Positions 24,410-32,064 of a stretch of DNA of 64,000 nucleotides are shown piece by piece. The position numbers and the translations under genes are program-made. The stretch spans positions 1-64,000 of the forward strand of contig CAKOXC010000005.1 of NCBI GenBank assembly GCA_934129945.1, in the 5' to 3' direction. Position 1 is the stretch's first letter. Each line of letters starts with the position of its first letter. The notes beneath the pieces were generated by a model, which was not told where the DNA came from, did no database searches, and saw only the letters and a list, made by a program, of their open reading frames with translations. Source of the stretch: an uncultured Bacilli bacterium. GTDB lineage: Bacteria > Bacillota_I > Bacilli_A > RF39 > UBA660.

Positions 24410-24904
24410 CTACAATATAAAAGATATAACCATATCAATGATAAATAAAAATAAAATTATATTAGTTATTATTTTAGGAATTCTATTAATTTTTTCTTTT
24501 ATTCTAGGAATTATAAAATACATCGATACTAAAGATAAAAGTCCCCATAAAGTTGAAATTTCAACTGCCATATAATGTCCAATATGTAGTGATAAATTAT
24601 CATAATTCCAATAAACTATATGTCTAGTTTTTTCAATAATAAAACCACTTAAACCTTCTAAAATGGTTAATACAATAGTTATTGTAAAAAAATAAACTAT
24701 TTTTTCTTTTGCTTCTGATAATTTTAAGCTTTTTACTAATAAAAAAATAATAATCATGATAATAATAGCTATTCCATAAACAATGGTCCATGTGCCATAT
24801 AAAATACTGCTATTATATTGTTTATGCATTAACGACATTGTAATAGTTTCAAATAAATAACCAGATATTGCGTATATAAAAAATAAATTTAAATAAAAAT
24901 ACAT
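24410..24904 (-). CDS. CmpB-like (PF06541) integral membrane protein
   Basis: A 164-aa protein with five predicted transmembrane segments. LYGTWTIVYGIAIIIMI, LEGLSGFIIEKTRHIVYWNY and the WGLLSLV stretch match the conserved pattern of the PF06541 'putative ABC-transporter type IV' family (G-P-x-Y-G and L-E-x-x-x-G-x-x-L-E-x-x-x-x-x-x-W-x-Y). The family's function is unknown. Start at 24904 follows AAGGTGA; an in-frame GTG lies three codons upstream. Confidence 0.7.
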   Translation of the reverse strand: MYFYLNLFFIYAISGYLFETITMSLMHKQYNSSILYGTWTIVYGIAIIIMIIIFLLVKSLKLSEAKEKIVYFFTITIVLTILEGLSGFIIEKTRHIVYWNYDNLSLHIGHYMAVEISTLWGLLSLVSMYFIIPRIKEKINRIPKIITNIILFLFIIDMVISFIL

Positions 24905-25016
24905 ACTTTTCACCTTATTATTAATTTGTTACTTTATTTTACAAAAATACTAATAAATTAAATTTACAATAAATATAATTTTATGATAGAATTAATTTAG
25001 AAAGATAGGTTTTATT

Positions 25017-25544
25017 ATGAAAAGTAAATATGTTCCATTTAAAAATTATGTTATAGCTTTTTTAACGATTGCAGTCATTTTATTTTTATCAGTATATTTT
25101 TATAAATGGTATAAAGTTTATGAGGAAGAACAAGTTAGAGTTTCTTATTTAGTTAAAACGAATACTGTAAGTATGCAAATAAATAGTATTGATGATTTAG
25201 ATACTATTTTATCAGAAGCACCAAATGAGTATTTTATATATATTAGTTATACTCATGACAAAGATGTTTATAATTTAGAGAAAAAATTAAAAAAAGTTAT
25301 TGATGATTATGGAATTAATGATGTTGTATATTATGTAAATGCTACGAAATTAAAAAATGATGATAATTTTATTAAATCTTTAAATGAAAAAATTAATACT
25401 AATTTAATTTCTTCAATTCCTGCAATAATTTATATTAAAAATAATGAAGTTGTAAATGTTATACAAGATAAGAAAAAATTAATCAATGCTAATGATTTAG
25501 AAAAAATATTAAAAAACAGTGGATTAGAAAAATTAAGTCAGTAA
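25017..25544 (+). CDS. Membrane-anchored thioredoxin-fold protein lacking CxxC
   Basis: A 175-aa protein with one N-terminal transmembrane helix (about 9-30) and an extracytoplasmic domain whose pattern fits a thioredoxin fold: EYFIYISYTHDKDVYNLEKKL where the CxxC would be, VVYYVNATKL, and ISSIPAIIYIKNNEVV with the cis-Pro loop (SIPA). The redox cysteines are absent, so it is probably not an active oxidoreductase. It is monocistronic or co-transcribed with trmL 45 bases downstream. Function unknown. Confidence 0.6.
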   Translation: MKSKYVPFKNYVIAFLTIAVILFLSVYFYKWYKVYEEEQVRVSYLVKTNTVSMQINSIDDLDTILSEAPNEYFIYISYTHDKDVYNLEKKLKKVIDDYGINDVVYYVNATKLKNDDNFIKSLNEKINTNLISSIPAIIYIKNNEVVNVIQDKKKLINANDLEKILKNSGLEKLSQ

Positions 25545-25589
25545 TGACTTTTTTTTATTTTGTGATAAAATATTAGACGAGGGATGATT

Positions 25590-26108
25590 ATGATTAATGT
25601 AGTTTTATTCGAACCAGAAATACCTGGAAATACTGGAAATATAATGCGTACTTGTGTTGCAACTAATACTACGCTTCATTTAATTAAACCACTAGGGTTT
25701 TCTTTAGACGAAAAATACATAAAAAGAAGTGGTGTTAATTATATTGATAAGTGTAAATATTTTGTATATGAAAATATAGAAGATTTTTTTAGTAAAAACA
25801 AAGGAACTTTTTACTATTTGACTCGTTATGGACATAAACCTCACTCTTCTTTTGATTATTCTAATACAAAAGAAAATATTTATTTTATATTTGGTAAAGA
25901 ATCTACAGGTATTCCTAAAAAACTTTTAAAAGATAATTTAGAGCATTGTATGCGTATGCCAATGACTGACAATGTTAGAGCTTTAAATTTATCAAATACT
26001 GTAGCTATTATGATTTATGAAGCTTTAAGACAACAAAATTATCGAGATCTTTTATTTGATGAACCTCACAAAGGAGATCATTTCTTAGAAGATTATAAAG
26101 AAAACTAG
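25590..26108 (+). CDS. trmL: tRNA (cytidine/uridine-34-2'-O)-methyltransferase TrmL
   Basis: A 172-aa SPOUT methyltransferase. Signature motifs are VVLFEPEIPGNTGNIMRTC (about 4-22), FIFGKESTGIPKKLL (about 97-111) and MPMTDNVRALNLSNTVAI (about 121-138), which form the knotted SAM-binding site. TrmL methylates the wobble ribose of tRNA-Leu isoacceptors; one such tRNA, Leu(CAA), is encoded at 51.7 kb. Start: ATG at 25590 with GAGGGA upstream, preferred over the ATG two codons earlier. A bidirectional terminator overlaps the stop. Confidence 0.94.
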   Translation: MINVVLFEPEIPGNTGNIMRTCVATNTTLHLIKPLGFSLDEKYIKRSGVNYIDKCKYFVYENIEDFFSKNKGTFYYLTRYGHKPHSSFDYSNTKENIYFIFGKESTGIPKKLLKDNLEHCMRMPMTDNVRALNLSNTVAIMIYEALRQQNYRDLLFDEPHKGDHFLEDYKEN

Positions 26109-26128
26109 ATGGTTAATCTAGTTTTTTT
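26102..26128. terminator. Bidirectional terminator between trmL and the P-type ATPase
   Basis: Stem AAACTAGA/TCTAGTTT with a seven-base loop and a T run on the plus strand; the minus-strand reading is also T-flanked. Confidence 0.8.
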
Positions 26129-28695
26129 ATGAAATATTTTCTTAATATATCAATAGGGATAACACTAAATGCAAGTATTAAAACAAACAATAACTCTTTT
26201 AATGTTAAACCATATGTTCTAAATAAATTCCCACCGTTATAAATCAAGTAAATTTGAACAATAGCAATAAAACTAAACATTAACAAAAATATTTTGTTTT
26301 TCATTATATTAGCTAATATGTTTTTTCTTTCAGTTCTTGCATTAAATGCATTAAATATACCGATAAAAATAAATAAAGCAAAATACGCTGTCATCAAATA
26401 TTCATATTTAGTTCCGACTCTTACAATAGATCTTACTACATTCGATTTAAGAAAAATAACACATAATAATGCTGAATATAAACCTGTTATTAAAATCTCA
26501 CTATACATATATTTATTTATAATTGGTTCTTTTAAGGATTTAGGTTTTTCTTGCATAGTTTCTAAAAGTGGTGGTTCAAAAGAGAATGCCAAACCAGAAA
26601 AAGTATCCATAATCATATTTATCCATAACATTTGAATAATAGTAATTGGTGTAGAAACTCCGATAAAAGGTCCTACTATCGAAACAAATAAAGCACATAA
26701 ATTTACTGTTAGTTGGTAAATAATAAATTTTCGAATGCTTTTAAATATTGTTCTACCATAAAGTATCGCTTTACTTATTGATAAAATATTATCATCCAAA
26801 ATAATTACATCAGAAGCTTCTTTAGCTACTTCTGTTCCACTACCCATAGCAAACCCTACGTTAGCTTTTTTTAAAGCTGGAGCATCATTTACACCATCAC
26901 CTGTCATTCCTACTACTAAGTTCATTTCTTCAATAATTTTTACAAGTCTACTTTTATCTTGTGGCATAGCTCTTGCAATTACTTTAATATTGGGAAGCAT
27001 GCTTTTAATTTTTTCATCAGTATAAGAATTTAGTTCGTTACTAGTTAAAACTATATCAGTAGGACTTTTAATAATTCTACAATCTTTAGCAATAGAATAT
27101 GCAGTATCTTTAGCATCACCTGTAATCATTATAATATCTATACCAGCTTCTTGAATAATTTTGATACCCTCTTTTGTTTCACTTCTAAGTTCATCTTTTA
27201 TACATACAAATCCTAAGTAAGTTAAAGCATTTAATTTCAAATCATTTTCTTTATAAGCAAGCACTACTACTCTACTACCATTTTTAGTATATCTTTTTAT
27301 ATTACTTTCTATTTTTTCTTTTTCTAAAAGAATTCTTAATTTGCCTTCACTATCTATATATTTTGTACAATATGGCAAAATTTTTTCACTTGCTCCTTTA
27401 AAATAGCAACTTTTCTTAGAATCATTAATCATAACTGCTGAATATTTTAATTCACTATTAAATTCGATTTTCTCGATTTTTTTATACTGCTTTTTTTGGT
27501 TTCCAATAAATTTTAATAAAGCTTTATCCGTCGAATTACCCCCAATTACATTATTATCTTGATCTATCATACTTTCATTGTTATAAAGTAAAGAGTTTAG
27601 AAGATTTTCATTTGTTAATTTAGTTGAATTATTTATTATTTTTCCAGTTGAATCTATAATATTTGTAACTTCTAATTTTCCCTTAGTTAATGTTCCAGTT
27701 TTATCTGTAAGTAAAACATTTAGATTACCTGCAGTTTCTATACCAACAAGTCTTCTTACTAAGACATTGTTTTTTAGCATTTTTTTCATATTAGAAGATA
27801 AAACTAAAGTTATCATCATAGGTAACCCTTCAGGTACCGCTACCACTATTATTGTTACACTTAATGTTAAAGCATAAATTAAATAATTAGTAATTAGTTT
27901 ATAGTTAGTTAAGGTATTTAATATTAAATCAATATTAAAATTATTGTTAATAACAATTACTGAAAATAGGTAGGAAATTGTAACTAATATGGCCCCAATA
28001 TATCCCATTCTACTTATTATTTTAGCAAGCCCTGTTAGTCTTATTTTAAGAGGTGATGTTGGTACATCTTCTTGAAGTTCTAAGGATAATTTACCATAAA
28101 CAGTCTTATCTCCAACTTCTGTAACTTTCATTTTGGCATTTTTATTGTAAATTATAGTTCCACGAAATACTTTATTATAATCATAAATTATTTTTTCATT
28201 AATAACAGCTTGTTTTAAGACTTCTTTTGTTTCACCGTTAATTGATGACTCATCAACAAAAACACTGCCTTCGATAATAATTCCATCAGCTGGTACTTTA
28301 TCTCCTTCATTAAGAATAACTACGTCATTAACAACCACTTCATTTAAAGGTATAGTTAAAATTTTATTATTTCTAATAACTTTAACTTTTACATCATCAC
28401 TTTCTTGTTGTAATTTTCTAAATGCTGCTTCACTTCCATATTCAGATATAGTTGATATAAAAGTTGCTAAAAAAACAGCAATAAGTATCCCTATAGTTTC
28501 AAACCAATCAAAATCTTTAAATAAAAATACTACTTTAATCATTAAAGCAATTAATAATATTTTTATTATTGGATCACCCAAGGATTCTAATAATAATTGA
28601 AAAAAAGTATGTTTTTTTAATTGACTTATTTGATTATTTCCATTAAGTTTTCTACTCTCTAAAACTTGTTCATTACTAAGACCAGATATTTTCAT
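26113..28695 (-). CDS. Calcium-type cation-translocating P-type ATPase
   Basis: An 860-aa P2-type ATPase. It has a cation-ATPase N-terminal segment, an actuator with DESSINGETKEV (TGES variant, about 172), M4 with VAVPEGLPMMITLVLS (PEGLP, ion site, about 290), and the phosphorylation loop LLTDKTGTLTKG (about 332; Asp is phosphorylated). A shortened nucleotide-binding domain with FKGASEKILPYC, the hinge MTGDGVNDAPALKKANVGFAMG (about 600), and a C-terminal PF00689 membrane block follow. The PEGLP plus N/D-containing M6 pattern (WINMIMDTF) fits Ca2+ export. The start uses ATG at 28695 with AGGAGG. It stands alone between trmL (convergent) and the Xre gene. Confidence 0.88.
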   Translation of the reverse strand: MKISGLSNEQVLESRKLNGNNQISQLKKHTFFQLLLESLGDPIIKILLIALMIKVVFLFKDFDWFETIGILIAVFLATFISTISEYGSEAAFRKLQQESDDVKVKVIRNNKILTIPLNEVVVNDVVILNEGDKVPADGIIIEGSVFVDESSINGETKEVLKQAVINEKIIYDYNKVFRGTIIYNKNAKMKVTEVGDKTVYGKLSLELQEDVPTSPLKIRLTGLAKIISRMGYIGAILVTISYLFSVIVINNNFNIDLILNTLTNYKLITNYLIYALTLSVTIIVVAVPEGLPMMITLVLSSNMKKMLKNNVLVRRLVGIETAGNLNVLLTDKTGTLTKGKLEVTNIIDSTGKIINNSTKLTNENLLNSLLYNNESMIDQDNNVIGGNSTDKALLKFIGNQKKQYKKIEKIEFNSELKYSAVMINDSKKSCYFKGASEKILPYCTKYIDSEGKLRILLEKEKIESNIKRYTKNGSRVVVLAYKENDLKLNALTYLGFVCIKDELRSETKEGIKIIQEAGIDIIMITGDAKDTAYSIAKDCRIIKSPTDIVLTSNELNSYTDEKIKSMLPNIKVIARAMPQDKSRLVKIIEEMNLVVGMTGDGVNDAPALKKANVGFAMGSGTEVAKEASDVIILDDNILSISKAILYGRTIFKSIRKFIIYQLTVNLCALFVSIVGPFIGVSTPITIIQMLWINMIMDTFSGLAFSFEPPLLETMQEKPKSLKEPIINKYMYSEILITGLYSALLCVIFLKSNVVRSIVRVGTKYEYLMTAYFALFIFIGIFNAFNARTERKNILANIMKNKIFLLMFSFIAIVQIYLIYNGGNLFRTYGLTLKELLFVLILAFSVIPIDILRKYFIKKLD

Positions 28696-28743
28696 CAATA
28701 ATCCTCCTAGAAAACAATATGAAAAGCAATACTTTTTTATAAC

Positions 28744-28771
28744 AAAAAAATAAATAGCAATTAAGCTATTT
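28744..28771 (-). terminator. Terminator after the Xre regulator
   Basis: Stem AAATAGC/GCTATTT followed by a T-rich tail on the minus strand, at the regulator's stop codon. Confidence 0.75.
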
Positions 28772-29126
28772 ATCCGATTTTCTTTTTAATTAAGTCGACT
28801 CCTCTTTTAGGATCTTCAAATAAAATATTGTAAACTAATTTATCTTTTTTCAATTCTTCAATAAATCTAACTTCTTCGTTAGTCATTGGAACATATTTTT
28901 TCTTATCTTCAAATGTTACTTCTGCTATTTCATCAATTCCAAATAAGTAATCTGTTGAAACAGCAAATATGTTTACCATATCCATTATTGATTCTAAAGA
29001 AGGATTCCTAAGTTCTTTCTCATAACAACAAATTGCTGATTTTCCAACACCTAACATTTCACCAAGTTGTCCTTGAGTTAGTCCTTTCTCTTTTCTTAAT
29101 TTTTTCAATCTTGACCCATTTATCAT
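28770..29126 (-). CDS. Xre-family HTH transcriptional regulator
   Basis: A 118-aa protein with an N-terminal HTH_3 domain (residues about 4-60): RLKKLRKEKGLTQGQLGEMLGVGKSAICCYEKELRNPSL. The following STDYLFGIDE is the usual end of the domain. The C-terminal half is helical and charged without a known ligand domain. An inverted repeat overlaps its own -10 region (29143-29167), consistent with autorepression. It may instead act on the flanking ssb or ATPase genes. AAAGAGGTG precedes the ATG. Confidence 0.85.
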   Translation of the reverse strand: MINGSRLKKLRKEKGLTQGQLGEMLGVGKSAICCYEKELRNPSLESIMDMVNIFAVSTDYLFGIDEIAEVTFEDKKKYVPMTNEEVRFIEELKKDKLVYNILFEDPKRGVDLIKKKIG

Positions 29127-29142
29127 ATTAACACCTCTTTAT

Positions 29143-29167
29143 ACTTTTGTATTATAAATTCAAAAGT
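29143..29167. promoter_or_regulatory. Palindromic operator over the Xre-gene promoter
   Basis: ACTTTTG (29143-29149) and CAAAAGT (29161-29167) are perfect inverted arms 11 bases apart. On the minus strand the -10 box TATAAT lies between them. This is the expected place for autorepressor binding. Confidence 0.55.
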
Positions 29168-29227
29168 TTTCATTATGTTAATAGTTTACCCAGTGCAAAT
29201 AGAATTATTCGCTTTAAATCAAGATTA

Positions 29228-29578
29228 TTAATCTTCTTTAATTTCTTTTGGTTCTTTATTTTTTGTTGATAAGAAAGTTACTTTTTCAGCGACTACTTCT
29301 GTCGAATATTTAACTTCTTTATTTTCATCTTCATATGAATTAACTTGTAATCTTCCTTTAATTCCTACAACATCACCGGAATGACAGTATTCACATGTAT
29401 TTGCAGCTATTCCATTCCATAGTGTACATTTAACAAAATCTGTATCATATAAACCATCAGAATTTTTATAAGATCTAGAAACAGCTACGATTATTGAAGT
29501 ATATTTTTTACCATTATCTAATACTTTTACTTCTGGATCTTTAGTTAATCTTCCAACCAAAACTACCTGATTCAACAT
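29228..29578 (-). CDS. ssb: Single-stranded DNA-binding protein
   Basis: A 116-aa SSB with the OB-fold start MLNQVVLVGRLTKDPEV, the TSIIVAVSRSYKN strand, FVKCTLWNGIAANTCEYCHS and GRLQVNSYEDENKEVKYSTEVVAE. It lacks the long Gly/Pro-rich tail and the usual DDDIPF end, finishing in EPKEIKED, so partner binding may be reduced. It could be a paralogue rather than the replication SSB that sits between rpsF and rpsR. ATG at 29578 follows GGAGGAAG. Confidence 0.9.
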   Translation of the reverse strand: MLNQVVLVGRLTKDPEVKVLDNGKKYTSIIVAVSRSYKNSDGLYDTDFVKCTLWNGIAANTCEYCHSGDVVGIKGRLQVNSYEDENKEVKYSTEVVAEKVTFLSTKNKEPKEIKED

Positions 29579-29612
29579 GTGCTTCCTCCTTTCATGACTG
29601 CACTTTATCACA

Positions 29613-29639
29613 TAAAAAAATTGATGTCAAAACACCAAT
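29613..29639 (-). terminator. Terminator downstream of sufB
   Basis: Stem ATTGGTG/CATCAAT (one G-T pair) followed by seven T residues on the minus strand, located about 130 bases after the sufB stop and just before the ssb gene. Confidence 0.65.
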
Positions 29640-29688
29640 TTTCAATTTCTTATCCTATTTTTAAGGCAGATTTTTAATTTCTTCTTAG

Positions 29689-29737
29689 CAGATTTTCAAA
29701 ATCTGAGTGATTATTTCTACAAATTTTTAAAATTTGT
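29689..29737. repeat. Two adjacent perfect palindromes in the sufB-ssb gap
   Basis: CAGATTTTCAAAATCTG (29689-29705, one-base centre) and ACAAATTTTTAAAATTTGT (29719-29737) are perfect hairpins 13 bases apart in the sufB 3' untranslated region. Function unknown; they could stabilise mRNA or bind a dimeric protein. Confidence 0.5.
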
Positions 29738-29771
29738 AAAATTTCAATTTTTTTCAACTTTTTTCATTTTT

Positions 29772-31067
29772 TTAAATTTCTTTTAATAATCTATTTAATT
29801 CAACAGCATATTCCATTGGTAATTCTTTTTTAAAATCATCAACAAATCCCATTACAAGCATTTCTTTTGCCTCTTCTTCATTTAATCCTTTACTTTCTAG
29901 ATAGAATAATTTTTCAGCGCTTATCTTTGAAATAGTTGCTTCATGTTCTAAAGTCGAAGAATTATTTTCTAAAATATTTTGTGGTATTGTATCGCTTTTA
30001 GAAATTTCATCAAGAAGAATTGTATCACATTTTACTGTAGCCGTACTATTTATAGCATTTTTACATATTTTAGTAGTACCACGGTAATTACTAATACCAC
30101 CATTACTTGCTATTGATTTACTAACAATATTACTTTTTGTGTTTTTACCTAAATGAATCATTTTGGCTCCAGCATCTAAAATTTGGCCTTTTTTAGCATA
30201 TGCTATACTTATAGAATTTCCAACTGAATTATCACCTTTTAAAATACATGATGGGTATTTCATTGTTATACCACTTCCAATATTACCATCTACCCATTGC
30301 ATCATTCCATTTTTTTCAACAATAGCTCTTTTAGTAACTAAATTATAAACTTCATTTGACCAATTTTGAATTGTATTATATTTACAAGATGCGCCTTCTT
30401 TGACAAATATTTCTACAACTCCCGCATGTAGAGAATTACTTGCATAACTTCTAGCTGTACATCCTTCGATATAAGATAATTCTGCGTGTTCATCAACTAT
30501 AATAATTGTCCTTTCAAATTGACCTAATCCTTCAGTTTCAATTCTAAAATAGCTTTGTAAAGGTCTATCTAATTTTGTATATGGTGGAATATAAATAAAA
30601 CTTCCCCCACTCCATACAGCACCATTTAAAGCAGTAAATTTATTTTCGTCATATTTAACTAAACTATTAAAATATTCTTTAAATAAATCAGGATATTTTT
30701 TTAAAGCATCATCAGTACTCATAAATATAATATCTTTATCGGTTTTATTATGATGATAAACTACTTCACTTTCTAATTGATTAGTAACACCATCTAAATA
30801 TTTTTCTTCTGCTTCAACAACTCCAAGGTTACAAAAAGTATTTTTTATACTATCAGATACCTCATTCCAATCTTTTTTGCTTCCATTTGAAACATTTTTA
30901 TAGTATAAAAAATTATCATAATCAATGTTTAATTCTGGGCCAAAATTAGGATTTTCTAGTTCTTCAAATTTTTTAAAACTTTTTAATCTAAATTCTAACA
31001 TCCACTCTGGCTCATTCTTTTTTTTAGATAAATTTATAATAAAATCTTTTGTTAACTTTTCTTTCAT
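29772..31067 (-). CDS. sufB: Fe-S cluster scaffold protein SufB
   Basis: About 431 aa, matching SufB. Motifs are PEWMLEFRLKSFKKFEEL (about 20-37), FTALNGAVWSGGSFIYIP (about 162-179), IEGCTARSYASNSLHAGVVE (about 225-245), GSGITMKYPSCILKGD (about 290) and the C-terminal block with the conserved HEATISKIS and EEAKEMLVMGFVDDF. SufB with SufC and SufD builds Fe-S clusters. No sufC, sufD, sufS or sufU is adjacent, which is unusual. The ATG at 31067 begins the recognisable domain; longer frames run into the divergent promoter. Followed by two palindromes and a terminator. Confidence 0.92.
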   Translation of the reverse strand: MKEKLTKDFIINLSKKKNEPEWMLEFRLKSFKKFEELENPNFGPELNIDYDNFLYYKNVSNGSKKDWNEVSDSIKNTFCNLGVVEAEEKYLDGVTNQLESEVVYHHNKTDKDIIFMSTDDALKKYPDLFKEYFNSLVKYDENKFTALNGAVWSGGSFIYIPPYTKLDRPLQSYFRIETEGLGQFERTIIIVDEHAELSYIEGCTARSYASNSLHAGVVEIFVKEGASCKYNTIQNWSNEVYNLVTKRAIVEKNGMMQWVDGNIGSGITMKYPSCILKGDNSVGNSISIAYAKKGQILDAGAKMIHLGKNTKSNIVSKSIASNGGISNYRGTTKICKNAINSTATVKCDTILLDEISKSDTIPQNILENNSSTLEHEATISKISAEKLFYLESKGLNEEEAKEMLVMGFVDDFKKELPMEYAVELNRLLKEI

Positions 31068-31106
31068 ATTAATCACAGAGTTATTATAACACGATTTCAT
31101 TAACAA

Positions 31107-31135
31107 TTGAAAAAAATAAATATTTTTGCTATACT
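31107..31135 (+). promoter_or_regulatory. Promoter for the 31162-32064 gene
   Basis: TTGAAA (31107-31112), 17-base spacer, TATACT (31130-31135), followed by AGGAGG and ATG. Near-consensus housekeeping promoter, divergent from sufB. Confidence 0.75.
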
Positions 31136-31161
31136 TTATTATAAGAATAGGAGGATACAAA

Positions 31162-32064
31162 ATGAGTGAAGAAATTAAAAATATTTCAAAAATTAATGAA
31201 ATATTTATTAAAGACTGGATTTCATTAAATCCTAACTTAAAAAATATTGAGTTTCAAAGCAATTCTATTATATCCTCAAATGAAGTAATAAGTCTTAAAA
31301 GCTTCATAATATCTGATTTATTAAAGAATAATTATTTTAATGATAATAAATATACAATTTCTTTAAAAGACTTTCTATTTATTGTTAAATTACATGTTGC
31401 AAGTAACGATATATTAAATACTAGCATCAAGGATGAAAATATTATAGATGTTAATATAAATGAGTATGTAAAAAATATTAAGTTATCATCTGATAATAAA
31501 ATTTTAATTATAACTAATATTAAAACTCATGCAATTGAGTGTAATGAATTTAATAAAATTTTAATGCTATATTCAAATCTTACAATTAAATATAATAATT
31601 ATGTTCCATTTAAAGTTTTATTAAATGAATTTAAAAAAATCAGTTACACTACTTTTTATGAAGATTCAGAATATAACCAATCTAAATATTTCATTTTATT
31701 ACATAAAAAAAGTGATTATACAATGAATGAAATGAATTATTTAAAAACTATTTCAGATTTTATTTTTAAATTACTTTGTAATGAGGAATATATATGTTCT
31801 CAAGCAAGAATACTTTTAGATAATTATAATTTTGAAATGAATAAATTATTAAATATAACCACTCCAAGTGAAAACGAAAAATTTCTTCTTAAACTTTATC
31901 AAAGAAATTTAAATGCTTTAAATGATTACCAACAAAAAATACAAGAAAAAGAAGAAGCTTCATTCAAAAAAGCTTCCTCATTCGGTTTTAGTTCATTATT
32001 TTTAATAATTTCATCAGTACTACTAAGTGGATTTGTATTAGCTTTATTTTTAATACTTAAATAA
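31162..32064 (+). CDS. Uncharacterised tail-anchored membrane protein
   Basis: A 300-aa protein of unknown family. The start MSEEIKNISKINEIFIKDW follows AGGAGG. The body is charged and helical with no recognised motif. The C-terminus has one transmembrane segment (about 275-299, SSLFLIISSVLLSGFVLALF), so most of the protein faces the cytoplasm if tail-anchored. It has its own promoter and a terminator shared with the convergent adhesin gene. Function cannot be assigned. Confidence 0.75.
   Translation: MSEEIKNISKINEIFIKDWISLNPNLKNIEFQSNSIISSNEVISLKSFIISDLLKNNYFNDNKYTISLKDFLFIVKLHVASNDILNTSIKDENIIDVNINEYVKNIKLSSDNKILIITNIKTHAIECNEFNKILMLYSNLTIKYNNYVPFKVLLNEFKKISYTTFYEDSEYNQSKYFILLHKKSDYTMNEMNYLKTISDFIFKLLCNEEYICSQARILLDNYNFEMNKLLNITTPSENEKFLLKLYQRNLNALNDYQQKIQEKEEASFKKASSFGFSSLFLIISSVLLSGFVLALFLILK

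Noticed and set aside
29689..29737. The two palindromes after sufB as an attachment site
   Set aside because: No matching second copy was found in the window and the flanking genes are ordinary core genes.
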